From Leptospira limi (GTDB taxonomy: Bacteria > Spirochaetota > Leptospiria > Leptospirales > Leptospiraceae): 64,000 nucleotides of DNA. Shown here in pieces: positions 38,581-46,470 of this stretch. The notes below the pieces were generated by a model, which was not told the origin of the DNA, did not search any database, and saw only the letters and a list, made by a program, of their open reading frames with translations. The stretch spans positions 620,001 to 684,000 of the forward strand of contig NZ_JAMQPV010000001.1 in the NCBI RefSeq assembly GCF_026151395.1, given 5' to 3'. Position numbers and translations under genes: made by a program. Each line of letters begins with the position of its first letter. The stretch's first letter is position 1.

Positions 38581-38609
38581 AAAAAAGCCTCCTTTACGGG
38601 AGGCTTTTT
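38581..38609. terminator. Bidirectional rho-independent terminator
   Basis: AAAAAGCCTCC pairs with GGAGGCTTTTT around TTTACG, so each strand shows a GC stem followed by T. It separates the pilZ end from the convergent LipL21-like gene. Confidence 0.92.
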
Positions 38610-38632
38610 CGTAACAAAGCGCTATTGTCAGA

Positions 38633-39214
38633 TTACTGAGCAGCAGTTGCTTTTGCTTCGAGAGCTTTTTGTCCACCCGCATATCTGAGGTAACCAACAC
38701 ACTGACATTCTTCCCAAGTTTCAGGCTCACCAACGTTTGCGCAGATTCCTGTTTCATTGTTTAGAGAGCAGCAGTCATAAACTCCAACACCTTTGATAAT
38801 ACCTTTTGATTCAGATACGATTACGGAACCAGTAGATTGACCATCGGACACACCAGAAGCTTGTTCTAAGTATTCACCTAAGATTTTTTTCAAACCATCA
38901 CCAGCAACTTGTAAACGAGCTGCTTCACGGCAAGTGGATTGTTTCATTGCTACTGAATTAGCTTTGATCGCTTTGTCAGATGCACGTGCAGAAAATTTCA
39001 TGTAAAGATAATCGAATTCTTTTTCTTTTCCTTGGCAGTACTCAGCAGGGCTTTGACCACGTTTTGCAGCCGCCGCGTCTGGGGCACAAGCCCAACCTTC
39101 AAAAATCCAACCATTTTTACCTACGGTCGTAGCGTCTCTTCTGCCTCCATCATTGGATCCGCAAGATACAACAAATGCGATTAGAGAGGCACATACGATA
39201 AGTGATTTCTTCAT
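38633..39214 (-). CDS. lipL21: LipL21-like outer-membrane lipoprotein
   Basis: A 193-residue lipoprotein with signal and lipobox VVSC (C18). It contains DATTVGKNGWIFEGW, ARASDKAIKANSVAMKQSTC, GVSDGQSTGSVIVSESKG and WEECQCVGYLRYAGG, which I recognise from Leptospira LipL21. LipL21 is an abundant surface lipoprotein reported to bind peptidoglycan and hide it from host receptors; in a saprophyte it may simply be a structural link. AAAAGGAG ten bases before the ATG is strong, in keeping with high expression. A TTGACA lies upstream. Monocistronic, with its own terminator. Confidence 0.72.
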   Translation of the reverse strand: MKKSLIVCASLIAFVVSCGSNDGGRRDATTVGKNGWIFEGWACAPDAAAAKRGQSPAEYCQGKEKEFDYLYMKFSARASDKAIKANSVAMKQSTCREAARLQVAGDGLKKILGEYLEQASGVSDGQSTGSVIVSESKGIIKGVGVYDCCSLNNETGICANVGEPETWEECQCVGYLRYAGGQKALEAKATAAQ

Positions 39215-39239
39215 AAAGAATCTACTCCTTTTCCGAAGA

Positions 39240-39267
39240 ATTTGATCTGATTCATAACGCTTGTCAA
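39240..39267 (-). promoter_or_regulatory. Likely promoter of the LipL21-like gene
   Basis: On the minus strand a perfect TTGACA (39262-39267), 16 bases, then TCAAAT, a weak -10. It lies about 25 bases before the ribosome site of the lipoprotein gene. Confidence 0.4.
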
Positions 39268-39343
39268 TCTTTTATCAAAGAAAACGAATTTCACTTGTAG
39301 GATAAAGATTTACATTTTCTCATTATAGACCAATTCTAATTTT

Positions 39344-40921
39344 ATGTCTCGATTCCTATCTTTGCATGTTATTGCATCGTTGCTTATTTTTTTTGCGTTC
39401 TTCCCTAAAAATGTTTATGCGAAAGAAATTTCTATCCTGCCTGCTTATATTTCGGGAGAAGTACCACCTGTTCTTGGGTCAAAACGTGAGGCTGGTTATG
39501 AATTGTCCCGCCTTTCGCGACATTATTTAAAACGAAATTTTTTTACTGAAATCACTGACCCTAAACTAATAGAAAATTATCTGAATGAAACCGAATGGAA
39601 TGAAGAAGCGGATCTGAAAGATCAGGATTTTAATTCCTTTTGTAGTGAATGGGATTCTCATTTTGTTGTCCAGGATCAGATTGACTTTGGAAATCCAATC
39701 CTAGTAAAAACGGTAATTTTCAATTGTAAAAATTTATCAAAACAAATCATCCAATCTAAATTAATTTCGAATTTTGTTATGGCGTATGAAAAACATAATG
39801 AGAAAAGTTTTCGATTTTTACCTCCTCGTTATTATGAGAAAAAAAGCAAAAACCCAGTTTATTACGAGATCAATTTATTCATCGATGTTCATTCATCATA
39901 CGCCTATTATAAAAAAGACATAGTAAAAAGTTTAAACTCGATGTATGACCAAGATGGTTTGTACTTGGGTGTTACATTAGTCAAAAAAGACAAAACCCTC
40001 ACTATACCTCCTACCAAAGAACATGCTGAAATTAAAAAAATTATGGAAGAAACAGGGTGGCAAGGATCAAACCAATCTGAATCTGTTTTAGGAGCATTAC
40101 AAGGTTTAAAAGGTAAATTTTCGACTGGTAAAAAAGAATCTAGAAAATTGTTCCTTTTACTTTCCTCTAGTGTAAAAGACAAATCTGGTTCTATCATTAT
40201 GGCACTCAATGATCTCCGTCATATGGAAATCGAACCAATTATCTTAATTCCAAATCATTCAGATCTTTCGACCATTCGTGAATTGCAGAGAATAGGGAAG
40301 GCAAGTAATTCCAGAATCGTTGGCATTACAGACTACCAAAAAATTGGAACACAAGATGGATACGAATACTTATACTTAAACCAATTTAATGTATATTCAT
40401 CACAAGAAGAGTTACAATTTCCATTCCAATGGAACCAAAACAATATCAAAAAATATGACGCTTCTCTTGTAAGAGCAGCAGTGGATGTTGTCACTCCTTA
40501 TAATCTTTATATGGCATATGAGAAAATCAGTGAAAAAAGAGTTTTGGAAAAGGAAGAAATTAAAACTGATTTAGAATCCATATTAAGAATGGAATCTAAC
40601 TCTGAGTTGTTAGAAAAGGATAGATTCCAAACGGTACTTGTTGAGTCAAAAGGAGAAGCCATTTGGATCCAACTACCTTATGATGTGCAAGTAGCAAAGG
40701 GAAAGGAATACCTAATCCAAACTACCTTTGTATTGGACCCATTATCAACTTGGGGGATTAAAAATGTCCCAGCAGAAACTAACTTGTTAAAAACAAATTA
40801 TTCTTATCCGAAAACTTTGATGGTAAAACCCTCTCAGGCTAAAAAGTTTTTAGATGTAAATAAAATTAGAGAATTTAATGGATATCTACAAGGAACAGTG
40901 AGTGTCATTAAGAAAAGATAA
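39344..40921 (+). CDS. Secreted protein of unknown function
   Basis: A 525-residue exported protein with signal peptide 1-26 (FFAFFPKNVYA-K). No known domain was recognised. The middle part (about 250-330) has FLLLSSSVKDKSGSIIMAL, a run of strands and helices with LRHMEIEPIILIPNHSDLSTI, reminiscent of a von Willebrand A or Rossmann-like fold but without a clear metal site. Many lysines and tyrosines. It overlaps the downstream regulator gene by 20 bases, so both are co-expressed. Probably specific to Leptospira; periplasmic location is inferred. Confidence 0.6.
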   Translation: MSRFLSLHVIASLLIFFAFFPKNVYAKEISILPAYISGEVPPVLGSKREAGYELSRLSRHYLKRNFFTEITDPKLIENYLNETEWNEEADLKDQDFNSFCSEWDSHFVVQDQIDFGNPILVKTVIFNCKNLSKQIIQSKLISNFVMAYEKHNEKSFRFLPPRYYEKKSKNPVYYEINLFIDVHSSYAYYKKDIVKSLNSMYDQDGLYLGVTLVKKDKTLTIPPTKEHAEIKKIMEETGWQGSNQSESVLGALQGLKGKFSTGKKESRKLFLLLSSSVKDKSGSIIMALNDLRHMEIEPIILIPNHSDLSTIRELQRIGKASNSRIVGITDYQKIGTQDGYEYLYLNQFNVYSSQEELQFPFQWNQNNIKKYDASLVRAAVDVVTPYNLYMAYEKISEKRVLEKEEIKTDLESILRMESNSELLEKDRFQTVLVESKGEAIWIQLPYDVQVAKGKEYLIQTTFVLDPLSTWGIKNVPAETNLLKTNYSYPKTLMVKPSQAKKFLDVNKIREFNGYLQGTVSVIKKR

Positions 40922-41789
40922 GGCTAATCTTGAGTGGATAACGAAAGGTTCTGACATTGAAAAAATCAAAAAACAATGGTTAGAAATTTCGAACTCTACA
41001 TTGCCTATCTTAATCGTTGGGGACAGAGGAATCGGTAAATCTTTTTGGATTGAAAGAAGTTTAGAAAAAAGAACTATTCCTGATTCTTCTATTATCTCCT
41101 TTGATTTTTCTTATTCGTTTTCATTTGAACAAAACTTAGATAAAATAAAGTCTTCTAAACAGAATGTAACGGTTGTATTAGATTGGTTAACAAAAGCCAA
41201 AAAAGAAGAGATCGTTTTGTTACAACAGTGGTGGAAGGCTGAAAAATATAACGAAAAATCAAAAGTATATTTGTATTGGGAAATTCATTCGGAAGAAATG
41301 GAAATCCTAAATCAAAAGAATATATATTCTGATTTTTATGAACAGTTTAAATCTTTTCGTTTTGAATTACCAAATTTAAAAAAAAGGGTTTCGGAACTAC
41401 CACTATTCGTATATGAGTTTCTGTCTGAAGCGAATCAAAGTCTCAATAAAAAAGTATCAACTTTAGATGAAGATTTTTTTGTCTTTTTTAAAAACAAAAT
41501 ATTTAACCGAAATTATACGGAATTAAAGGATCTCATCTTTGCTTTGGTTGGATTTTCTTCCGGAAAACAACTCCATTGGAAACAGATTCCACCTCACTTC
41601 TTCGAAAATTCATTATCTGATTTGAATATCTTACCTGGCATTAGCCTAGAGCAATATGAAAAGGAAATCATTAAGGCAAACTTAATTTATACAAAAGGTA
41701 ATCGAGAGAAGGCTGCAAAACTATTGGGAATTTCTGAGCGTAACTTGTATCGGAAATTACATGAATTTCAATTGGAAGATTTATCTTGA
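40902..41789 (+). CDS. Reduced NtrC-like protein: P-loop plus Fis-type HTH
   Basis: A 295-residue protein. A P-loop GDRGIGKS is at 40-47, and a clear Fis-type helix-turn-helix at 255-290 (KANLIYTKGNREKAAKLLG, then ISERNLYRKLHEF). This is the frame of sigma-54 activators, but the GAFTGA loop and a recognisable Walker B acid pair are missing, so it cannot activate sigma-54 in the usual way. It may be an AAA-derived DNA-binding regulator or inactive ATPase. It starts with GTG inside the upstream secreted-protein gene. Its end overlaps holA on the other strand by 22 bases. Confidence 0.65.
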   Translation: MSLRKDKANLEWITKGSDIEKIKKQWLEISNSTLPILIVGDRGIGKSFWIERSLEKRTIPDSSIISFDFSYSFSFEQNLDKIKSSKQNVTVVLDWLTKAKKEEIVLLQQWWKAEKYNEKSKVYLYWEIHSEEMEILNQKNIYSDFYEQFKSFRFELPNLKKRVSELPLFVYEFLSEANQSLNKKVSTLDEDFFVFFKNKIFNRNYTELKDLIFALVGFSSGKQLHWKQIPPHFFENSLSDLNILPGISLEQYEKEIIKANLIYTKGNREKAAKLLGISERNLYRKLHEFQLEDLS

Positions 41790-42877
41790 AGGAGAGAAAA
41801 CAAATGCATGATCTTTTGAATGAAGTAGTTTTTACCTTCTTCATCTCTCAAACCTGATTTAAATTTTATATTCATCTCAATCACAATATCATAAAATTGG
41901 TCCAATAATTTATCCGTAAAATTAGCAGAGTCTGTTACCAATTGACGCCTTACGAAATTTTTTCGCGCTTCTGAAAAACTAGAAGTTTTTAAAAGTTCAT
42001 CCATAATTGGAATAGGCACTTCACCATTATGCCTGGAACGAATCACTTTTATTTTTCGGATTTCATCCAACTTATAAGTAAGCCTTGTTAAAAAGTTTAA
42101 TATTTCAGAATTCTGATCATTGAATTTAGTGAACTCTTTGAAAAAATCGACCTTTCGTTTTTGAATCAAAGACTCAACTAATACATTGGTATTCAATTCA
42201 TTTTGACTGAATAACACTGTGTTCACATCATCGATTGTAAATTTTGAACGGTGTAAATACTGTTTTAATTTTTTTACACTTTTGATGTAAGCACCAACAT
42301 TTGCAGGAATTCTATGTATAAATTCCTCACTTGCATTTTGTTCAAAATGAACTTGCTCTTGCTCACATACTTCCTTAAAAATTTTTGGATAATCATTTGG
42401 GTATAAGATTTTTGTTTTAAAAAAACTCAAAGTTCCTTGGAACAAATCGATTAAATTTTTAGGGACATCTTTTCCATCGTAATGGATGAGGGTGTAAATC
42501 TCATCGGAAACAGAAGTGATATTCTTTCGAAAACCAGAGGCAAAGTCTTTCCACTCATTGGTTGTTTTGGTATCTAAAATGGGTTTAAAGAGTGCAGTAG
42601 CATTTTTGATGATGATTAGTTTTCTTGGGTAAAACATATCAGGAGTAAATAGTTCTGCAAATAATTTGGCCTGTTCGCCAGATTCCGATACAATCAAAAT
42701 GACTTCAAAATCACCCAAAGTTTTTTGCAGAGTTTCCCTGTAATGTTCCACAATCAGTTCAAACTCATAAGAATCTTCACCTGCATAAGCGAAGAATTGG
42801 GGAATTTGAGCTCCGGGTGTCTTGAATAATTGGAAAAGGGAGTTATATTCTCTTGCTTGGGATTTTTTTGTTTCCAT
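41768..42877 (-). CDS. holA: DNA polymerase III subunit delta
   Basis: The clamp-opening wrench of the clamp loader. A 369-residue protein with the fold of HolA: N-terminal FFAYAGEDSYEFELIVEHYRE, FTPDMFYPRKLIIIKNATAL and IPANVGAYIKSVKKLKQYL, then the helical C-terminal part LIQKRKVDFFKEFTKFNDQNSE. The degenerate P-loop region of HolA is usual. Together with dnaX (7790) and holB (27268) it completes the loader. Weak similarity is normal for this subunit. Confidence 0.75.
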   Translation of the reverse strand: METKKSQAREYNSLFQLFKTPGAQIPQFFAYAGEDSYEFELIVEHYRETLQKTLGDFEVILIVSESGEQAKLFAELFTPDMFYPRKLIIIKNATALFKPILDTKTTNEWKDFASGFRKNITSVSDEIYTLIHYDGKDVPKNLIDLFQGTLSFFKTKILYPNDYPKIFKEVCEQEQVHFEQNASEEFIHRIPANVGAYIKSVKKLKQYLHRSKFTIDDVNTVLFSQNELNTNVLVESLIQKRKVDFFKEFTKFNDQNSEILNFLTRLTYKLDEIRKIKVIRSRHNGEVPIPIMDELLKTSSFSEARKNFVRRQLVTDSANFTDKLLDQFYDIVIEMNIKFKSGLRDEEGKNYFIQKIMHLFSLLQDKSSN

Positions 42878-42928
42878 TTTCTTGAATCTGGTCTAATCTA
42901 ACAACAGGACTGAGGCGATAATCATACT

Positions 42929-43159
42929 ATGGAAATCTCAAGTAATGTGGCAAGAGTTTCAGGATTAGGAGAACCGTATATGTATGTTTCTCCTACATAC
43001 AACACGCAAGCAGTGGAACAAGTGGAAGCGATCCAATCCCGCTCCTACCAGCCAAAATTCCCAAGTTCTGAAACGAAAAATCAAGCTCAGGAGATCCAAT
43101 CCACTCCAGAAGCCAAAGCCAGTTACAAACCTGGAAATTTAGTTAATCTTTACGCATAA
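42929..43159 (+). CDS. Small hypothetical protein
   Basis: A 76-residue hydrophilic protein without signal or helix that could span a membrane, rich in Gln, Ser and Pro (AVEQVEAIQSRSYQPKFPSSE) and likely unstructured. Located between the divergent holA and the convergent maf gene, overlapping the latter by 17 bases. GAGGCG lies 13 bases before the ATG, a weak ribosome site. No family was recognised; that it is a gene rests on the length and codon use. Confidence 0.5.
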   Translation: MEISSNVARVSGLGEPYMYVSPTYNTQAVEQVEAIQSRSYQPKFPSSETKNQAQEIQSTPEAKASYKPGNLVNLYA

Positions 43160-43718
43160 AACTATCTTCCCACGAATGGATCCAAAGTTCGTGGCGTGCC
43201 AAAAAACTACGAAATGGAAATCCTAACACATTCAGATAAGATCCTTTCCACATTTTTACGGGTCCATTTTTATCCTGAATTCCGTAAGAACCAGCTTTAT
43301 CAAATGGTTTGTATTCTTTGATATAAGTTTGAATTTGCGAGTCATTCCAATCCTTAAATTGGATTAAGGTCTCTTCGAAAAAAAAATCAGTTCCAGAACT
43401 ATGCTTAATAACAGCACCCGAAAAGACTGAATGTTCTTTTCCTGATAGGTATTTGAGAATTCGAAACGCATCTAATCCATCCACAGGTTTGTGGAAAATT
43501 TCATTTTTATGGACCACGATCGTATCACATGCCAAATAAAGATTGTTTGGTTCAAAATGAATTCCCAGTTTAGAGTGAACCATTCGTTCTAAATATTGTA
43601 GTGGATTTTCATTTTCATATTGAGATTCGTCTATGTGTTCGGGTTGGATGAGGAATAAAAAACCCAAATCAGACAGGATTTGTTTTCTTCTAGGAGATGC
43701 CGATTTTAAAACAAACAA
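43143..43718 (-). CDS. Maf-family nucleotide pyrophosphatase
   Basis: A 191-residue Maf/YhdE-type nucleoside triphosphate pyrophosphatase, which removes modified or wrong nucleotides (dTTP/UTP or m7GTP classes). The signature SASPRRKQILSDLGF is at 6-20, and LACDTIVVHKNEIFHKP contains the catalytic aspartate. YLSGKEHSVFSGAV and DKAGSYGIQDKNG are the remaining family motifs. The AGSYGIQ segment favours the dTTP/UTP (YhdE) group. It overlaps the small hypothetical gene's end. Confidence 0.9.
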   Translation of the reverse strand: MFVLKSASPRRKQILSDLGFLFLIQPEHIDESQYENENPLQYLERMVHSKLGIHFEPNNLYLACDTIVVHKNEIFHKPVDGLDAFRILKYLSGKEHSVFSGAVIKHSSGTDFFFEETLIQFKDWNDSQIQTYIKEYKPFDKAGSYGIQDKNGPVKMWKGSYLNVLGFPFRSFLARHELWIHSWEDSFMRKD

Positions 43719-43757
43719 TTTCTTGCTATTCCTTAAGGGATATTGTTTAGTTAGTCC

Positions 43758-44000
43758 ATGGTGAGTCCAAGATTTTTTACAATTCTTATATGGGCATTCG
43801 TTTTAGTGGTTGGTTGTAAACGGGGTTATTCAGAAGACATTCAAGATTGTAATCCCATTGCTGATTATTATGAAAAGGGAACCCATTATATACGAAGGGA
43901 TTTAGTAAAAGATGATAATACACTAGACTACAAAAAATTAATGGAAGATACAAAGCCACAAGCTAGCGAATGTTATCCATCCAATCATGAGGTAAAATGA
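43758..44000 (+). CDS. Small lipoprotein
   Basis: An 80-residue protein with signal and lipobox LVVGC (C20), then a short hydrophilic body with two further cysteines (DCNPIADYYEKGTHYIRRD, ASECYPS). These could form a disulfide. No known family. The stop overlaps the start of the SDR gene by four bases (ATGA), so they are co-translated, an odd pairing of an envelope protein with a cytosolic reductase. Confidence 0.7.
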   Translation: MVSPRFFTILIWAFVLVVGCKRGYSEDIQDCNPIADYYEKGTHYIRRDLVKDDNTLDYKKLMEDTKPQASECYPSNHEVK

Positions 44001-44734
44001 ATTTATTTGATGTAAAAGGTAAAACAATTTTAATTACAGGTGCAAGCCGAGGTATCGGAAAATCGTTAGCACTTGGGTTTCGTGATGCAGGAGCCATTGT
44101 CTATGGTGCCGGTTCCAAACCAGAATCAATCCATTGGATGGAAAAAGAAGGGATCCATGGTGTTGTCTTGGATGTGAGAAGCGAAAGTTCTGCCTACGAA
44201 GTCATAGGTCAAATTAAAGCTAAACATGGCCGATTGGATACTTTAATCAATAATGCAGGTATCGCAACAAATACACCCGCTTCTGGTTTTAAAGAGGATG
44301 AATTACAAAACATAGTTCAAACTAACTATGTTGGTGTTTTCAGAAATTGCCAAGCGTATTACAAACACCATAAAAAAGAAGGTGGAAATATCATCAATGT
44401 TGCATCTGTCTTAGGAATGGTTGGAAGTAAACTTGCATCTGTTTATTCAGGAACCAAAGGAGCTGTTATCACATTATCAAAAGCACTTGCCATTGAGTGG
44501 TGTAATAATGGATACCGAGTGAATGTGATTTGTCCGGGACTGATCGATACTGATATGACCGATATGATTAAGGATAAAGAATTTATTATGAAACAAGTAT
44601 TAGCTGGAATTCCTATGGGTAGACTAGGAAAACCAGAAGATATTTTGGGAGCCGCTATTTATCTAGCTTCAGACTCTTCTTCCTATATGACAGGACAATG
44701 CATTGTCCTTGATGGGGGATTAACTGCTCAATAG
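43997..44734 (+). CDS. Short-chain dehydrogenase/reductase (FabG-like)
   Basis: A 245-residue Rossmann enzyme using NAD(P)H. TGASRGIGKSLA is at 14-25, NNAGIATN near 87, the catalytic serine in NVASVLGMVGS, and Y-x3-K in YSGTKGAVI near 150. The arginine in ASRGIG suggests NADP(H). Homologues include 3-oxoacyl-ACP reductases and sugar or alcohol dehydrogenases. The substrate cannot be fixed. It lies between a small lipoprotein and a TsaC-like gene. Confidence 0.88.
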   Translation: MNLFDVKGKTILITGASRGIGKSLALGFRDAGAIVYGAGSKPESIHWMEKEGIHGVVLDVRSESSAYEVIGQIKAKHGRLDTLINNAGIATNTPASGFKEDELQNIVQTNYVGVFRNCQAYYKHHKKEGGNIINVASVLGMVGSKLASVYSGTKGAVITLSKALAIEWCNNGYRVNVICPGLIDTDMTDMIKDKEFIMKQVLAGIPMGRLGKPEDILGAAIYLASDSSSYMTGQCIVLDGGLTAQ

Positions 44735-44745
44735 CAGAATTTTCT

Positions 44746-45378
44746 ATGATCATTTATCTCCATCCAGAAAATCCTGAAGTTCGCAAACTGAAACAAATTT
44801 CAGAAAGGTTGAAGGATGGAGGGATTTATATTTTCCCTACAGATACAGTTTATGCGATCATAGCCGATGCTCATTCAAAGACAGCAGTAGAAAAAATATA
44901 CTCGATCAAAAAATTGCCAAAAGACAAACCTCTTTCCCTCTTATGCAAAGATATTTCAATGGCATCCCATTTTATCGAATATTTACCTAACTCTGCTTAT
45001 CGTTTTATGAAACGTGTAACTCCTGGTCCATTTACATTCGTATTAAAAGCGAATAAGAATTTACCAAAACCCTCCATTGCCCATCATAAAGATAAACAGA
45101 TTGGCATTCGTATTCCAGACCATATATATTTACAAGAGCTTTTAAAGATTCATGATTCTCCTCTTACCTCAACTTCGGCTTTTAGCAATGATGAATTCAT
45201 AATTGATATAGATGATCTAGATGCAATCTATGGCAATCTCGTTGAAGGAATTGTGGATGGGGGAATTGTAAAAACAGAGTTATCCACCATGATCCAAATT
45301 AATGATGATTCAATAGAATTGATTCGAGCAGGTAAGGGCTATGAAGAAATTAAAAACGAAATTCACAATTTAGAATGA
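44746..45378 (+). CDS. TsaC/Sua5/YrdC-family protein
   Basis: A 210-residue YrdC-domain protein. GGIYIFPTDTVYAIIADA (near 25-42) and KKLPKDKPLSLLCKD form the nucleotide and threonine pocket. GIRIPDH and STSAFSNDE (usually SxSAN) follow. TsaC makes threonylcarbamoyl-AMP for t6A37 of tRNA. With tsaB and tsaE also in the window (50350-51506) that role is attractive, but the family includes YciO proteins of unknown role, and N in SAN is replaced here. It overlaps the 3' end of capA on the other strand. Confidence 0.78.
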   Translation: MIIYLHPENPEVRKLKQISERLKDGGIYIFPTDTVYAIIADAHSKTAVEKIYSIKKLPKDKPLSLLCKDISMASHFIEYLPNSAYRFMKRVTPGPFTFVLKANKNLPKPSIAHHKDKQIGIRIPDHIYLQELLKIHDSPLTSTSAFSNDEFIIDIDDLDAIYGNLVEGIVDGGIVKTELSTMIQINDDSIELIRAGKGYEEIKNEIHNLE

Positions 45379-46470
45379 ATTGATTCCCAATCCAGGAATT
45401 TTGCGGATATGTGAATCAAAATCATACATCCGTTTCTCTAAATGTTTTGGTAATTTTGTTGGAAGTTCAAAATTCCTGTATTTGTTTATCGGAATGATTT
45501 TATAATCGCGTGGATTGACCCAAACAGGTTCACTTTCAAGATTGAGTATTCTTTTTTGATTTTGATCTCCAATTTCCAAAACAAATGATAAAATAATACC
45601 TCCATCCGTATACTGTCTGTTCTGCGCTGAAATGAAGTTTCCTAAAGAATAGGCGATAAGTTTATCTTCATTCGTGTTAGGATCTTGGTGAAAATCTATT
45701 TTCTGCACAACATGAGGATGGCCACCGATAATAATATCGGCTCCAGCATCCATTCCAATATTGACCCATTTTTGCTGAGAATGATTGGGAGATTCGTCAT
45801 ACTCATTACCGTAATGATACCATAAGATAATAAAATGAACTCCTTGTTCTTTTGCGAACTTTACATCATTTCGAATTTGATCTTCATTTAGGATGCGGAC
45901 AATACGCCCATCACGAACAGGAATTCCATTCGTAGAATATGTATAATTGTAAATTGCAATTTTTATCCCATTAACATCCTGAATTAAATCTTTTCGTTTC
46001 TGGAAATCTTCAGGAGAAACATAAGAACCAATTGGAATCATATTATACTCAGTTACTTTCTGGATTGTGGTGTCGATTCCGTAAGATCCTTTATCAGCTG
46101 AGTGGTTATTTGCAGTAGATAAAATATCAAAACCAGCATTCTTTAAACCATTCAAATATCCAACAGGAGTTCCGAATCTTGGATAACCTGAATATTCATT
46201 TGATTTCTCAGTAATGGTAGTTTCTAGATTACCTAATGTTAGATTTGCATTTTGTAAAGATTCTGCAACATATTCGAAACTTTTAAAGGAATCATATGTT
46301 TTAGTTTTCACATCAAGATAAGAAGTGATCTGAGAAGAATGGCACATTAGATCACCGACAAATTTAATTCTCACTTGCCGAATGGGCGTAAAATCTGGAA
46401 GAGTGTAGCAAGAAAGGAATGAAACTGTGAATAATAGTGTGAAGGAAAAATTATTTATCTTATTTGCCAT
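45370..46470 (-). CDS. CapA-family lipoprotein
   Basis: A 366-residue lipoprotein with lipobox VSFLSC (C21), then a calcineurin-like metallophosphatase fold of the CapA/PgsA family. Metal motifs: VGDLMCHSSQ, LGNLETTI, STANNHSADKGSYG, ILWYHYGNEY and GGHPHVVQ. CapA proteins take part in poly-gamma-glutamate or capsule export in Bacillus; in Gram-negative genomes their role is mostly unknown. Its N-terminal codons overlap, head to head, those of the divergent phosphatase (46427-46470). No partner capB/capC genes are nearby. Confidence 0.86.
   Translation of the reverse strand: MANKINNFSFTLLFTVSFLSCYTLPDFTPIRQVRIKFVGDLMCHSSQITSYLDVKTKTYDSFKSFEYVAESLQNANLTLGNLETTITEKSNEYSGYPRFGTPVGYLNGLKNAGFDILSTANNHSADKGSYGIDTTIQKVTEYNMIPIGSYVSPEDFQKRKDLIQDVNGIKIAIYNYTYSTNGIPVRDGRIVRILNEDQIRNDVKFAKEQGVHFIILWYHYGNEYDESPNHSQQKWVNIGMDAGADIIIGGHPHVVQKIDFHQDPNTNEDKLIAYSLGNFISAQNRQYTDGGIILSFVLEIGDQNQKRILNLESEPVWVNPRDYKIIPINKYRNFELPTKLPKHLEKRMYDFDSHIRKIPGLGINSF

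Noticed and set aside
41768..41789. Tail-to-tail overlap of the Fis-type regulator and holA as an antisense control element
   Set aside because: Overlaps of about 20 bases between convergent genes are common here (also at 20639-20665 and 61576-61579) and reflect gene density.
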